Positions 1-7,840 of a stretch of 45,450 nucleotides of DNA are shown piece after piece. The stretch lies in IMG/VR virus record IMGVR_UViG_3300043772_004626, positions 1-45,450 of that record; one strand, 5' to 3'. Source of the stretch: a virus. Both the position numbers and the translations under genes were made by a program. Under the pieces are notes generated by a model, which was not told the origin of the DNA, did no database searches, and worked only from the letters and a program-made list of their open reading frames with translations. How positions within the stretch are numbered: the first letter of the stretch is position 1; the number at the start of each line of letters is the position of its first letter.

Positions 1-1558
1 CCACATTTCTGAGATTCACATCATCCTCTACTGAGTCTTCGGCTTTGAGATTTTCTTCACGCCATAGCTGGGTATTTTCCAGCATTTCCTCTTCGCTTAG
101 GCCCAGATAACGCTTGAGCAAGAATCTCTTGCTCATGTAGGGCACAGCTTCCAGCTGACTAAAACTGGATATTTTCGCAGCATCCAGCTCTGATTGACGA
201 TACTTGGCGAAGTTTTGTGGTTCATTCATTTTCAGTTCAAACATAGTATTGTCTATGTTCAAACCACGCCACTTCATAAATGCCTTGAACTCAGTGTCCA
301 GCGTGGCGCAGAGCAGAGCCTGCAACCTCTTACAATACTGATTGAACCGATGTTCCTGTATCAGTGCTGTGGCTACTTTGCCATCATTGTGTATGGCTGC
401 ACTATCTTCAGCACCAGTGGGCAAATAGCTGCTGGGGATGCGCAACCCTCTGAACAGCTTGTTGGTAAAGAACTTCAGATCATCAATTTCGCCCAGGTTT
501 TGTCCGCCTGGTAGTGTTTCCACTTTACTACCACGTCCTTCAGCAGTCTGTGGGAAGAAGTAGTCCTCGTTAATACTCAATGGATTGTAAGTTGAGTCCA
601 TGAAGCTCTGTCCGCCGCTTTGTGTGGGAATTCTGCGCTGATGTATTTCATTCTTAACACGTTCCACAAATGCCATGGCCATGTGCGCAGGCATGTTACC
701 CACGTCAATATAAAATACGCGACGTTCTGGGGCTCTCTGCACACGGTAAATCACAATGGAATCTTCCAGCAATTCCTTTTGTTTGTACACTTTAAAGATG
801 TTTTCCAGAACACTCTGACCAAAAGGCCAGTTACTATCCAAGCCTTCAGTCAAGCTCAGATGTACTATGTGTTGAGCTTCGATAGCCACCTCTTTTAGTC
901 CGTGTACAAAACGACTGTTGGTACTGTACGGATTATTGGGCATATTATACGCAGCAGCACCGTAACCACTGGTGTTGGGCATGGTGTGATAGATGTTATC
1001 AGCAGTGACCTGAGTTACTGTTAGGTTTTCAAAGTTGGGATTGATGTTTCTTAGAATATACTGTTCAGGACGCTTGCCATCGCTTTCATTTACAATGATT
1101 TTAACCACATTGGTCATGTCTACCCAAAACATCTTGAAGGTTTCTGGATCACGCAAAAATACCTGATCACCGTACTTCAGAGTGTTTCTGAATATCTTGA
1201 ACATGCGTTTGTCCAGTTCATTAAGAGAACACCAAGCACTCAGCTGTTTTTTAATAATGCTGACTTCAGTTTCAGTGGGTTTGTCTTTGAAGAACAAATC
1301 AAATGGTGTATTGTTCTGTTCGTTTTTTTGAGTACAGAATTCACTAATGATGTCCAGAGCACTATTTACTTCGCTGTCAATGTCCATGGCTTCATATTGG
1401 TTATAGCGTTCCAGACGATTAGGGTGTCCCATGTAAACTTCAGGCAATAGACTGCCGTAGTTTTGAAACTTGAAGTTATTCTGAGCACCAACACTAGCAC
1501 CATTGATCGGGCTCAACACTCCACCAGATGCTGCTTTGAAATATTTCTTCCAAGACAT
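1..1558 (-). CDS. 20: Portal vertex protein, T4 gp20-like (3' end beyond window)
   Basis: Forms the dodecameric portal ring at the capsid vertex through which DNA is packaged and to which the tail docks. I translated the minus strand from the ATG at 1558-1556; 519 residues are visible without a stop, so the frame leaves the window. The start reads MSWKKYFKAASGGVLSPING. The best family marker is the block EDYFFPQTAEGRGSKVETL followed by PGGQNLGEIDDLKFF and then a TNKLFRGLRIPSSYL stretch, which is characteristic of T4-type portals. T4 gp20 is 524 residues, so only a short piece should be missing unless this protein is longer. The ribosome site AGGAAAAA lies about 8 bases before the ATG, with a CATAAATA late-promoter candidate upstream. 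A broken second copy of this gene start lies at 3364-3436, beyond the inserted homing endonuclease. Confidence 0.93.
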   Translation of the reverse strand, partial: MSWKKYFKAASGGVLSPINGASVGAQNNFKFQNYGSLLPEVYMGHPNRLERYNQYEAMDIDSEVNSALDIISEFCTQKNEQNNTPFDLFFKDKPTETEVSIIKKQLSAWCSLNELDKRMFKIFRNTLKYGDQVFLRDPETFKMFWVDMTNVVKIIVNESDGKRPEQYILRNINPNFENLTVTQVTADNIYHTMPNTSGYGAAAYNMPNNPYSTNSRFVHGLKEVAIEAQHIVHLSLTEGLDSNWPFGQSVLENIFKVYKQKELLEDSIVIYRVQRAPERRVFYIDVGNMPAHMAMAFVERVKNEIHQRRIPTQSGGQSFMDSTYNPLSINEDYFFPQTAEGRGSKVETLPGGQNLGEIDDLKFFTNKLFRGLRIPSSYLPTGAEDSAAIHNDGKVATALIQEHRFNQYCKRLQALLCATLDTEFKAFMKWRGLNIDNTMFELKMNEPQNFAKYRQSELDAAKISSFSQLEAVPYMSKRFLLKRYLGLSEEEMLENTQLWREENLKAEDSVEDDVNLRNV

Positions 1559-1577
1559 TTATTATTTTTCCTATGTG

Positions 1578-3317
1578 TTATTTATGCCAAATCCATGTGC
1601 TCTGACCGCAATCCCAAATTCGATCATATTTTAGTTGCTGCATGATTTGCCATTCGGTTAAATTTTCACTGTTTTCGACGAGAGGTGCAATTTGTTTGCG
1701 CTGAAATTGCATCCTGTTCAAACGTTGTTTATAGTCTGTGTACCAATAACCCGTTTGTGTAGACTGATATTTAAATCCCAGTTTATCATATACTTGACCA
1801 GTTCCCCAACTGTGATCACAATAACTTATTACACTAGTTGGGTTGATTTGCTTTACAAAAAACGCAAACATGCGACCAGCAGCACCAGGCACTGAACCTG
1901 CTGTAGCCAATCTAATCAATTCCCATTCGTATTTTTTAGAAAATCTGGGTTTTCTAAAACTCATTGCAGCTACTAATTGATTTTGACATTTTAATCCCAC
2001 GTGATATCTTGCACCTGCTGATCCCTGTATGTGGTGTTGATCAAAAAAATCTGCCGACGCTTCGGGCGTCATCCATTCAACTGTGCATTTCCTGGCTGAA
2101 ACTGTAGATTGAGATGCCTTTAACAAATAAGTTAATCTCTGTTTACACTGGTCTTTTTTGAAATTCCATTGATCTTCCCAAATTGTGATCAAATTAATTC
2201 CTAGTTTAGTACACTGTTGATATTTGTTTGTGTGATATTCTTTTGTTCGCTGTCCAGCAATCTCACTGTGCCAATACAGTCCTGAACATTCAATAGCCAA
2301 TTGTTTTTGTGGAATATAGATATCAAGCTCTTTACCTAGTAGTACTGATCGATCACTACAAACAAATTCAGAAGTAATTGATTGAACAAACGCTCTGACT
2401 TCAATTTCAAACTGTGACAGTTGTGGCTTAACAAATAAGGATTCAGCTGAATATTTTTTGCTGTACAAATACACTGTATGAGGATGAATATTCATCTGAG
2501 AACTCATTTGTTCTCTGGTATGTGTTTTTGCATACTCGCAAAACTTTTCAGCATTATCAAGTATATCCAGCACAGCCGGGTCCATACCAATTCGACTGGG
2601 GGCTGACACTGAATAATGTGTTTCAATTGTGTGTTTTGCTTTTTGGATCGATGCAGCTTTTTCTTCTGCAGAACGTAAACTCTGAGTTGCAATTGATTTT
2701 GCTAGAATATCAGCATTTTGTAACGGCCTGTTCACACCATATTTTTGTTGATTAGTTTGCTGTTGTTTGAGCAAGCATTGATCTGTCTTCATGTGATGAT
2801 CGATGCCGTACTTTTTTATAGTAGTTGCTTTGCGTTTTTGTTGTTGATGCTGTTTTTGTTCAGCTGTGCGCAATTGATGAGAACTCAACAACTTTTCTTT
2901 AATTTTGGGGTTCTGAACCGGATAATCTACCCCATACTTTTGTTGATTGGTTTGTTTTCTTTTTTGCTTTACACCAGGCACTGCGTTCACAGTGTCAACA
3001 CCGTATTTTTCTCTGAGAGTAATTTTTTGATTTTGCATGCGTAACTTGCCTACACATGCACACTTATTACCCAGAACGCATCCTGCTCGATAACCCAGTT
3101 CCCAAGTATTAAATTGACGTTTGTTGCCTTGTTCACATACTGGTGGTTCACCGTTGATCAATATCCACAATCTTTCACTTAGATTTTTTGGATCATATTT
3201 GTCTGTTGTTTGAGTTAGCTGCGCTAGCAAATTAGGCTGCTTTGATAATACAACAAAAAATCCTTTGGAGCTTTTGCCTTCAATTAATTGAGTAATTTGA
3301 TCACGCAACTTGGTCAT
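1578..3317 (-). CDS. Homing endonuclease, EDxHD/Vsr-like PD-(D/E)XK type with NUMOD-like repeats
   Basis: Free-standing homing endonuclease of 579 residues, probably cutting the portal gene of related phages. The N-terminus has a Cys-containing zinc-finger-like segment (CEQGNKRQFNTWELGYRAGC then CAC, about residues 61-88). Four repeats ending in KYGVD, KYGVD, KYGID and KYGVN follow (about residues 100-215), resembling DNA-binding modules seen in phage homing proteins. The catalytic region ELDIY (E330, D332), AIECSG (E343) and LYWHSE matches the Vsr-like nuclease fold of the I-Bth0305I group. The C-terminal third (from about 410) contains SFRKPRF and IRLATAGSVPGAAGRMF, a region often attached to such enzymes. 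It is inserted between the tape measure and portal genes, flanked by two versions of the portal gene start. No good Shine-Dalgarno precedes its ATG. The nuclease class is inferred from motifs; whether it is active is unknown. Confidence 0.85.
   Translation of the reverse strand: MTKLRDQITQLIEGKSSKGFFVVLSKQPNLLAQLTQTTDKYDPKNLSERLWILINGEPPVCEQGNKRQFNTWELGYRAGCVLGNKCACVGKLRMQNQKITLREKYGVDTVNAVPGVKQKRKQTNQQKYGVDYPVQNPKIKEKLLSSHQLRTAEQKQHQQQKRKATTIKKYGIDHHMKTDQCLLKQQQTNQQKYGVNRPLQNADILAKSIATQSLRSAEEKAASIQKAKHTIETHYSVSAPSRIGMDPAVLDILDNAEKFCEYAKTHTREQMSSQMNIHPHTVYLYSKKYSAESLFVKPQLSQFEIEVRAFVQSITSEFVCSDRSVLLGKELDIYIPQKQLAIECSGLYWHSEIAGQRTKEYHTNKYQQCTKLGINLITIWEDQWNFKKDQCKQRLTYLLKASQSTVSARKCTVEWMTPEASADFFDQHHIQGSAGARYHVGLKCQNQLVAAMSFRKPRFSKKYEWELIRLATAGSVPGAAGRMFAFFVKQINPTSVISYCDHSWGTGQVYDKLGFKYQSTQTGYWYTDYKQRLNRMQFQRKQIAPLVENSENLTEWQIMQQLKYDRIWDCGQSTWIWHK
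1579..1586 (-). promoter_or_regulatory. Candidate T4-type late promoter for portal
   Basis: Minus strand reads CATAAATA, one base off the T4 late consensus TATAAATA, 20 bases before the portal ATG and followed by ACACATAGGAAAAA with a good ribosome site. The final codons of the upstream endonuclease (CAT AAA TAA) form the promoter, including its stop codon. Matched by eye, no mapped transcript start. Confidence 0.6.
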
Positions 3318-3322
3318 ACTTG

Positions 3323-3330
3323 TATTTATA
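3323..3330 (-). promoter_or_regulatory. TATAAATA late-promoter-like box just before the homing endonuclease
   Basis: Minus strand has a perfect TATAAATA only 5 bases before the endonuclease ATG. In T4 the transcript starts about 6 bases after the box, so a transcript from it would be nearly leaderless. It may be functional, fortuitous, or used with weak translation. A TATAAT hexamer (-10-like) also lies at 3362-3367 on the same strand without a clear -35 box. Confidence 0.35.
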
Positions 3331-3363
3331 CAGCAGTATTCGTTTCAGTTAATTTAACTATAT

Positions 3364-3436
3364 TATAGTGTTCTGCCGTTCACTGGACTGAGTTGACCAC
3401 CAGCGTTTGCTGTTCTGAAGTATTTTTCCAAGACAT
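3364..3436 (-). pseudogene. Remnant of an older portal gene start, frameshifted
   Basis: The minus strand from the ATG at 3436 begins ATGTCTTGGAAAAATACTTC, closely matching the live portal start ATGTCTTGGAAGAAATATTTC. Restoring one A in the A-run gives MSWKKYFRTANAGGQLSPVN followed by GRTL, against MSWKKYFKAASGGVLSPING in the live gene. As written, the frame stops after 18 residues (TGA at 3382-3380). It keeps its own ribosome site (AGGAAAAAAG) and upstream late-promoter candidate. This is best explained as the original 5' end of portal, stranded when the endonuclease arrived together with a new portal start. The similarity is clear but the stretch is short. Confidence 0.8.
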
Positions 3437-3453
3437 TCTTTTTTCCTATTCAG

Positions 3454-3461
3454 TATTTATT
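3454..3461 (-). promoter_or_regulatory. Candidate late promoter of the original portal gene
   Basis: Minus strand AATAAATA lies just after the tape measure TGA stop and 17 bases before the relic portal ATG, with AGGAAAAAAG between. The order and spacing match those at the live portal start, supporting a duplicated promoter/ribosome-site/start unit. Confidence 0.5.
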
Positions 3462-3462
3462 A

Positions 3463-6400
3463 TCAAACGTTTTCTGCGATAGTATTTAAATACCCAACAG
3501 ATTTGACCTGAATACTAATTAATTCTCTGATTGCTGCTAGCAAATCAGAATTATCGTTAGTAGTCAAACTGGGAGTTGTGATGGTTTCTGGTTTAGGCAG
3601 TGTGTCGACGGGGAAGCTGTCAGTAACTTCTTGCAATAATTTATCCATCTGTTGTTGCGGAGTCATTACCATTCTGCCAGCGTCCACTGGGGTTACCATC
3701 TCTGTCCCATGCATTGTTACAGGAAAACCAGACTCTGGACCAGAAAATACACCACCCTCTTTTGCTTGCAGAGGAACCTCAACGTGAAAATGTCCTGCTG
3801 TTGCTTTGGCACTGGGATGATTGTATTCATCAATAACGAAGTTAGCACCCATACTCTTGAGCATTTCTGTAATTTTTTGCCCTTGTTCCTCAGAAGGTGC
3901 TTGATTTAAAACAAAATCCATAGCAATTCCCTGAGTATGTCTGCTGCTTGGTGATTTTTCTTTATGAAATTTATCGTTGAGACCTGTGATTAATTTGAAA
4001 CCTGGTATTCCCTCTTGTACTTTTTTAGCAAGTTCGATCAATCTGGGACTTATGCCACTGTCAGCAGCTTGTACGTCACCTTCTTTGATCTTCAATCCCA
4101 TTTTTTTGAGATCTTCTTGTGATGTTACTTTAGAGTCAGCTGCTGGTGCTTTGGGTGCCCTTACTGAACCCGAAGTTGTACTCGCGGCGCCTGGTGTAGC
4201 ACTGGCTGTGGCACCAGGTGTGGCGCCAGGTGTGGCACCGGCAGTCACAGGTTGTGCTTCAGTTTTGGGTTTTGCTACTAAGTCTTCTGTTGTGGCTTTT
4301 TCTCTAGCTTTTGTTTCTTCTTCTATAGTTTCTTTTTGTTTTTTAGATGCCTCTGCTACTTTTCTCAACTCCGCTGCTGAATTTTTAAATTCTGGACTTA
4401 ACCATCCAAGTTTTTCAAAAAGGGAAGCCATGAAGTCATAAAAACCCTCTTTCATTGTGAGATAGACACTCATAATTCCATCTTTGACTTCAGTAAAGCT
4501 GGGTATCATAGGAGATATAGCGTTGTATAAGTATCCAAATAATTTGTACAAGGTTCCTATTAATATACCAAAGGGTGTGAATTTTAAAATCAAATTCCCC
4601 ACATTTAAAATCAAATTCCCCACCACATCTACGAGTGGTTTCCATAGCGCACCAATAAGTGGACTGAAGAAATCATAAAATGCTATGACAGCAGCAGTTA
4701 ACAGAGCAAATTTAGCCGCAGCAAATGCCACCCCAGCAATCAACGGAGCCGCAGCAAATGCCACCCCAGCAGCAGTTGCGGCAAAACCAGCAGCAGTTGC
4801 GGCTAAACCAGCAAGCAACGGAGCAAAAGCAATACCCAAAGCTATCAATATGGGTTTCCAGTTATTGGATAAAAATTCAGCCACCCATTTAATCGCCGGC
4901 CACACTGTAGTAGTAACAAAACTACTAAACTGCAACAAAGCTGGCATCACTGTAGTAGTAACAAAACTACTAAACTGCAACAAAGCTGGCACCAATGTGG
5001 TCATCGTAAAATTACCCAAGTTAGCCAAAGCTGGCATCACTGTGGTTATTAAAAAATCACCAAAACTTTTCAATGTGGGTATTAGTGTTTGATTGATGAA
5101 ACTGTTGGGATTGTCAAACGATTTTATTAAACCTGTAACTCCATTTTTAATGGTTTCTATAAAACCCAAAAGAGTGGGCTTAAACTTTTCAAACAAAGGC
5201 ATAATCAAATCATCAAACATTGTTTGTTTGAGTTTTTTCATTGTTTCATCAAAATCTTGTAATGATCTGGTGGTTTTGTCTTGGGTTTCTTGTTCTTTTC
5301 TAGCTGCTTCATTCTTTTCTTTTGCCGCAGCTTCATCCATTGTACCGTCTGCTTTGAGTTTATTCTGTGACGCGATTTGAATAGCTTCCATGGAACCCAC
5401 AAAGGTGTTAACTCCACCAGCTTGCGCAACACTTAAATTGGTACTAAGTTGTTTAGCACGTTTCATTACTTCTATTTGACCAGCAGTGGTTGTTTCATCT
5501 AGTTTTTTCTTACGTTCAGCGTCATTTTCAATTACATTAGTGCCGTTGATTATACCGTCAGTATAATCAGTCATACCCTTCATGGCTCCGCCCATCACTG
5601 CCTGATAATTTCTCTGTGCTTCAGTTTGCGGAGCAATACCCAATATTCTGAGTTTAACCATTTCTGCTCCACTTTCGCCAAATTTTGCACGAGCTTGTAT
5701 CATGGCTTCATTAAGTGCTTTTTGCTGAGTTTCACTCATGCCAGCCATTTTCATTCTAACGGCTGCTTCTTGCATAGTTTTGGCCTGAGCGTCTGCTTGC
5801 TCCTTACGAGATTTTCCAGTAAGTTTGGCCATGGCATCCATTTCCTTCATTAAATTGTTTGCCGAATCCGCCATCTGCTCAGTAGTATAACTGTTTCCCT
5901 GAGCACCCTGACTAAATAAACTCATAATAGTGGGCAAAGATTCATTAACTTCCTGAGCACTCATTCCCAAAGCTCTTAAATCTTTTCTAACAGTTTCACT
6001 AACCTTGGCAAATTTCATCGCACCTTCAGTGACAGTACCAAACTGTGCAAATTTTTCAGTATTGGCGCTTACTGTGCTAGCAAACTGTTCCATCGTCTGT
6101 CCAGTCTGAAAGGCAGCACCACGCATCATCATGATGTTGTTATTGAAACTGGCTCCTGACGCACTGACTGTTTCCAACGAATCCACATAGCTATCTAATG
6201 TTTTAGTTACTGCGGTCAACACACCAGTAAATATGCCTAAAATTCCACCTATTAGCGGCAAACTACTAACTGATTCATGCAGTGCTTCAGTAAAATCACT
6301 TAAACGAGTACCACCCACAAACAAAAATTTAGCAAATTCAAAACCAGCAGTCACAAAATCACCCACAACTTCTATGCCTGTTTGTATAACTGCTGCATAA

Positions 6401-6906
6401 AGATTCGCTTTAGAAGCCATTCCACCAACAGATTTTGCTGCCATGCCTGCTGCACCAGAAAATCCCTGTCCAGACTTTCCCATCATTCCAGCAGCTTGAG
6501 CAAAACTGCCGCTTAATCCACCAGTCATGCCACTCATTTCAGAAAAAAGAGTGTCCATTTCTCCGCTCATGTCAGTCAAGCTGGTTGCAGCCGAGGACCC
6601 AGCACTGGCCAGTTTACTCACAGAGCCACTGGCGTTATCCACGCCATCTCCCATGTTTTTTAGTTTGTCATTGAAGTTAGTAGCACCAGCACTTAGTAGG
6701 TCCATGACCTTCGCAGCTTTTCCAGCACTTTTGGCCAATTCATCAAGGGATTTCTTACTGGCAGGATCCAATTTAATTTTGGCAGACGTGGAGCCTAATT
6801 TCTGCACTTCTTTGATCAGATCTTGCAAACTAGATTCTGTAGCAATTCCGTCAATTTCTGCCCCGTCCAACTGATTCGCGGTTGCTTTGATTATTACTGT
6901 AGCCAC
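3463..6906 (-). CDS. Tail tape measure protein with C-terminal M15-type peptidase domain
   Basis: 1147 residues; sets tail length and probably helps penetrate the cell wall. The N-terminal half is helical and rich in Ala, Gly, Ser and Met. The middle is hydrophobic with tandem repeats: a 15-residue repeat (FVTTTVMPALLQFSS) and Ala-rich AATAAGFA repeats, typical of tape measures. A Pro/Thr/Ala linker (GATPGATPGATASATPG) leads to a domain with SRHTQGIAMDF (H990, D997) and GHFHVEV (H1039, H1041). That H-x6-D plus HxH pattern belongs to M15-type zinc peptidases of the D,D-carboxypeptidase / L-Ala-D-Glu endopeptidase kind. The tail GGVFSGPESGFPVTMHGTE is a common tape measure C-terminal motif. The start is GTG at 6906-6904 with GGGG 9 bases upstream; the ATG 14 bases upstream is out of frame. 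A roughly 1.5 angstrom per residue rule would give a tail near 170 nm (inference). Confidence 0.88.
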   Translation of the reverse strand: MATVIIKATANQLDGAEIDGIATESSLQDLIKEVQKLGSTSAKIKLDPASKKSLDELAKSAGKAAKVMDLLSAGATNFNDKLKNMGDGVDNASGSVSKLASAGSSAATSLTDMSGEMDTLFSEMSGMTGGLSGSFAQAAGMMGKSGQGFSGAAGMAAKSVGGMASKANLYAAVIQTGIEVVGDFVTAGFEFAKFLFVGGTRLSDFTEALHESVSSLPLIGGILGIFTGVLTAVTKTLDSYVDSLETVSASGASFNNNIMMMRGAAFQTGQTMEQFASTVSANTEKFAQFGTVTEGAMKFAKVSETVRKDLRALGMSAQEVNESLPTIMSLFSQGAQGNSYTTEQMADSANNLMKEMDAMAKLTGKSRKEQADAQAKTMQEAAVRMKMAGMSETQQKALNEAMIQARAKFGESGAEMVKLRILGIAPQTEAQRNYQAVMGGAMKGMTDYTDGIINGTNVIENDAERKKKLDETTTAGQIEVMKRAKQLSTNLSVAQAGGVNTFVGSMEAIQIASQNKLKADGTMDEAAAKEKNEAARKEQETQDKTTRSLQDFDETMKKLKQTMFDDLIMPLFEKFKPTLLGFIETIKNGVTGLIKSFDNPNSFINQTLIPTLKSFGDFLITTVMPALANLGNFTMTTLVPALLQFSSFVTTTVMPALLQFSSFVTTTVWPAIKWVAEFLSNNWKPILIALGIAFAPLLAGLAATAAGFAATAAGVAFAAAPLIAGVAFAAAKFALLTAAVIAFYDFFSPLIGALWKPLVDVVGNLILNVGNLILKFTPFGILIGTLYKLFGYLYNAISPMIPSFTEVKDGIMSVYLTMKEGFYDFMASLFEKLGWLSPEFKNSAAELRKVAEASKKQKETIEEETKAREKATTEDLVAKPKTEAQPVTAGATPGATPGATASATPGAASTTSGSVRAPKAPAADSKVTSQEDLKKMGLKIKEGDVQAADSGISPRLIELAKKVQEGIPGFKLITGLNDKFHKEKSPSSRHTQGIAMDFVLNQAPSEEQGQKITEMLKSMGANFVIDEYNHPSAKATAGHFHVEVPLQAKEGGVFSGPESGFPVTMHGTEMVTPVDAGRMVMTPQQQMDKLLQEVTDSFPVDTLPKPETITTPSLTTNDNSDLLAAIRELISIQVKSVGYLNTIAENV
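4903..5082 (-). repeat. 45-base tandem repeat inside the tape measure gene, four units
   Basis: Units start at 4903, 4948, 4993 and 5038. The first two are identical across 45 bases; the other two are diverged. The unit encodes a 15-residue segment containing TTVMPALLQFSS. Length change by unit number here would alter tail length in 15-residue steps (inference). Confidence 0.85.
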
Positions 6907-6930
6907 TTTTTAATCCCCATTTTTACCATA

Positions 6931-6938
6931 TATAAATA
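6931..6938 (+). promoter_or_regulatory. Late promoter of the gp26/gp51 operon
   Basis: Perfect TATAAATA on the plus strand, 34 bases before the first gp26 ATG, with GGCGGAAAA as ribosome site between. The position in a divergent gap is as expected for a T4-type late promoter. Confidence 0.7.
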
Positions 6939-6951
6939 TCAAATACAAAGT

Positions 6952-6959
6952 TATTTATT
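6952..6959 (-). promoter_or_regulatory. Candidate late promoter of the tape measure gene
   Basis: Minus strand AATAAATA, 45 bases upstream of the tape measure GTG start. With the plus-strand TATAAATA it gives the gap two divergent late promoters whose boxes are 13 bases apart. Confidence 0.5.
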
Positions 6960-6972
6960 GGCGGAAAACTCT

Positions 6973-7839
6973 ATGAACAACCCTAATCCATTACAGAATT
7001 TTTTTAGAAAACCCAAATTTAGCATGTCGTTGCCCAGCCGAGGACGTTGGTATCCACCCAACACATTAAAAAGCACCGACGGCTCAGTGGAAATTTTCAG
7101 CATGACTGCTGCTGACGAAACCAAATTTAAAACCAACGAAGTTTTGATGAGCAGTCAAGCCACATACGACTTGATCAAAAGTTGTGTGCCTGCTATAGTT
7201 GACCCTGAACTCATGCCCATTGTGGATCTGGATGCAGTGTTACTCAGCATACGCAGAGCCAGTTACGAAGATTCTATCACTTTCAAATCACCTATTCCCA
7301 ATACATCATTGGTAGATGAATTTGAATTGAAAATTTCTGATCTCATAGACACTATGTCTAATGCTTCAGTATCATGGGATGAAGAGCTGAACATCGTGGA
7401 AGGCGACAGCACTGTGACTTTTCAGGTTGTACCATTGGCACTAAAGCATTTGTTCAGCACCACACGTCAAATCATGCGCCAGCAACAGCGTGCCGAATCC
7501 ACCATCAATAACAGCATTGAACCTGATGAAAAACTCAACGAGATCAGTCAACAGTTGAAAACCATAGCAGATTTTGCTGTGAACAATGTAGCTGATTCCA
7601 TCAAGAGCATCCGCACCAACAGTGGTTTTGAAACCAGTAAGCCACAGGAAATACGGGATCTGTTGTACAAACTGGACCTGGAATATTTCCGAGCCATCAA
7701 GAATCATCTGGAACAACAGAAAAAGATAACAGGATTTAAACCGGTTATCAGAACCACCACACCAGAGCAGCAAGCACTGGGTGCTCCAGAGACATTCCCA
7801 GCAGAAATTACATTCAACCTCAGTAACTTTTTTGCATAA
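6973..7839 (+). CDS. 26: Baseplate hub/assembly protein, T4 gp26-like, paralogue 1
   Basis: 288 residues; belongs to the T4 baseplate protein family that includes gp26, needed for hub assembly. Hallmarks are FFRKPKFSMSLPSRGRWYPP at the N-terminus, FSMTAADE, a VDLDAVLLSIRRASY block and a final LSNFFA. I chose the ATG at 6973 because it has GGCGGAAAA upstream and its sequence aligns with the start of the next gene; the reading frame is open further back but carries no family similarity. It lacks the Cys-x2-Cys pairs present in the neighbour, so the zinc ribbon seems to have been lost here. A TATAAATA promoter lies 34 bases upstream. One base separates it from the next gene, suggesting coupled translation. 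Confidence 0.85.
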   Translation: MNNPNPLQNFFRKPKFSMSLPSRGRWYPPNTLKSTDGSVEIFSMTAADETKFKTNEVLMSSQATYDLIKSCVPAIVDPELMPIVDLDAVLLSIRRASYEDSITFKSPIPNTSLVDEFELKISDLIDTMSNASVSWDEELNIVEGDSTVTFQVVPLALKHLFSTTRQIMRQQQRAESTINNSIEPDEKLNEISQQLKTIADFAVNNVADSIKSIRTNSGFETSKPQEIRDLLYKLDLEYFRAIKNHLEQQKKITGFKPVIRTTTPEQQALGAPETFPAEITFNLSNFFA

Positions 7840-7840
7840 T

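Noticed and set aside
3977-4441. 154-residue plus-strand frame opposite the tape measure.
   Set aside because: It is the complement of the Ala/Pro/Thr-rich linker and peptidase region and has no ribosome site; low complexity keeps it open.
4685-5092. CRISPR-like array suggested by the regular 45-base repeats.
   Set aside because: The units are contiguous, in phase with the tape measure frame and encode a 15-residue repeat; there are no spacers.
6823-6972. Longer N-terminus for the first gp26 paralogue (start at 6823).
   Set aside because: It would overlap the tape measure start and both late promoters, and the extra residues show no similarity to the family.
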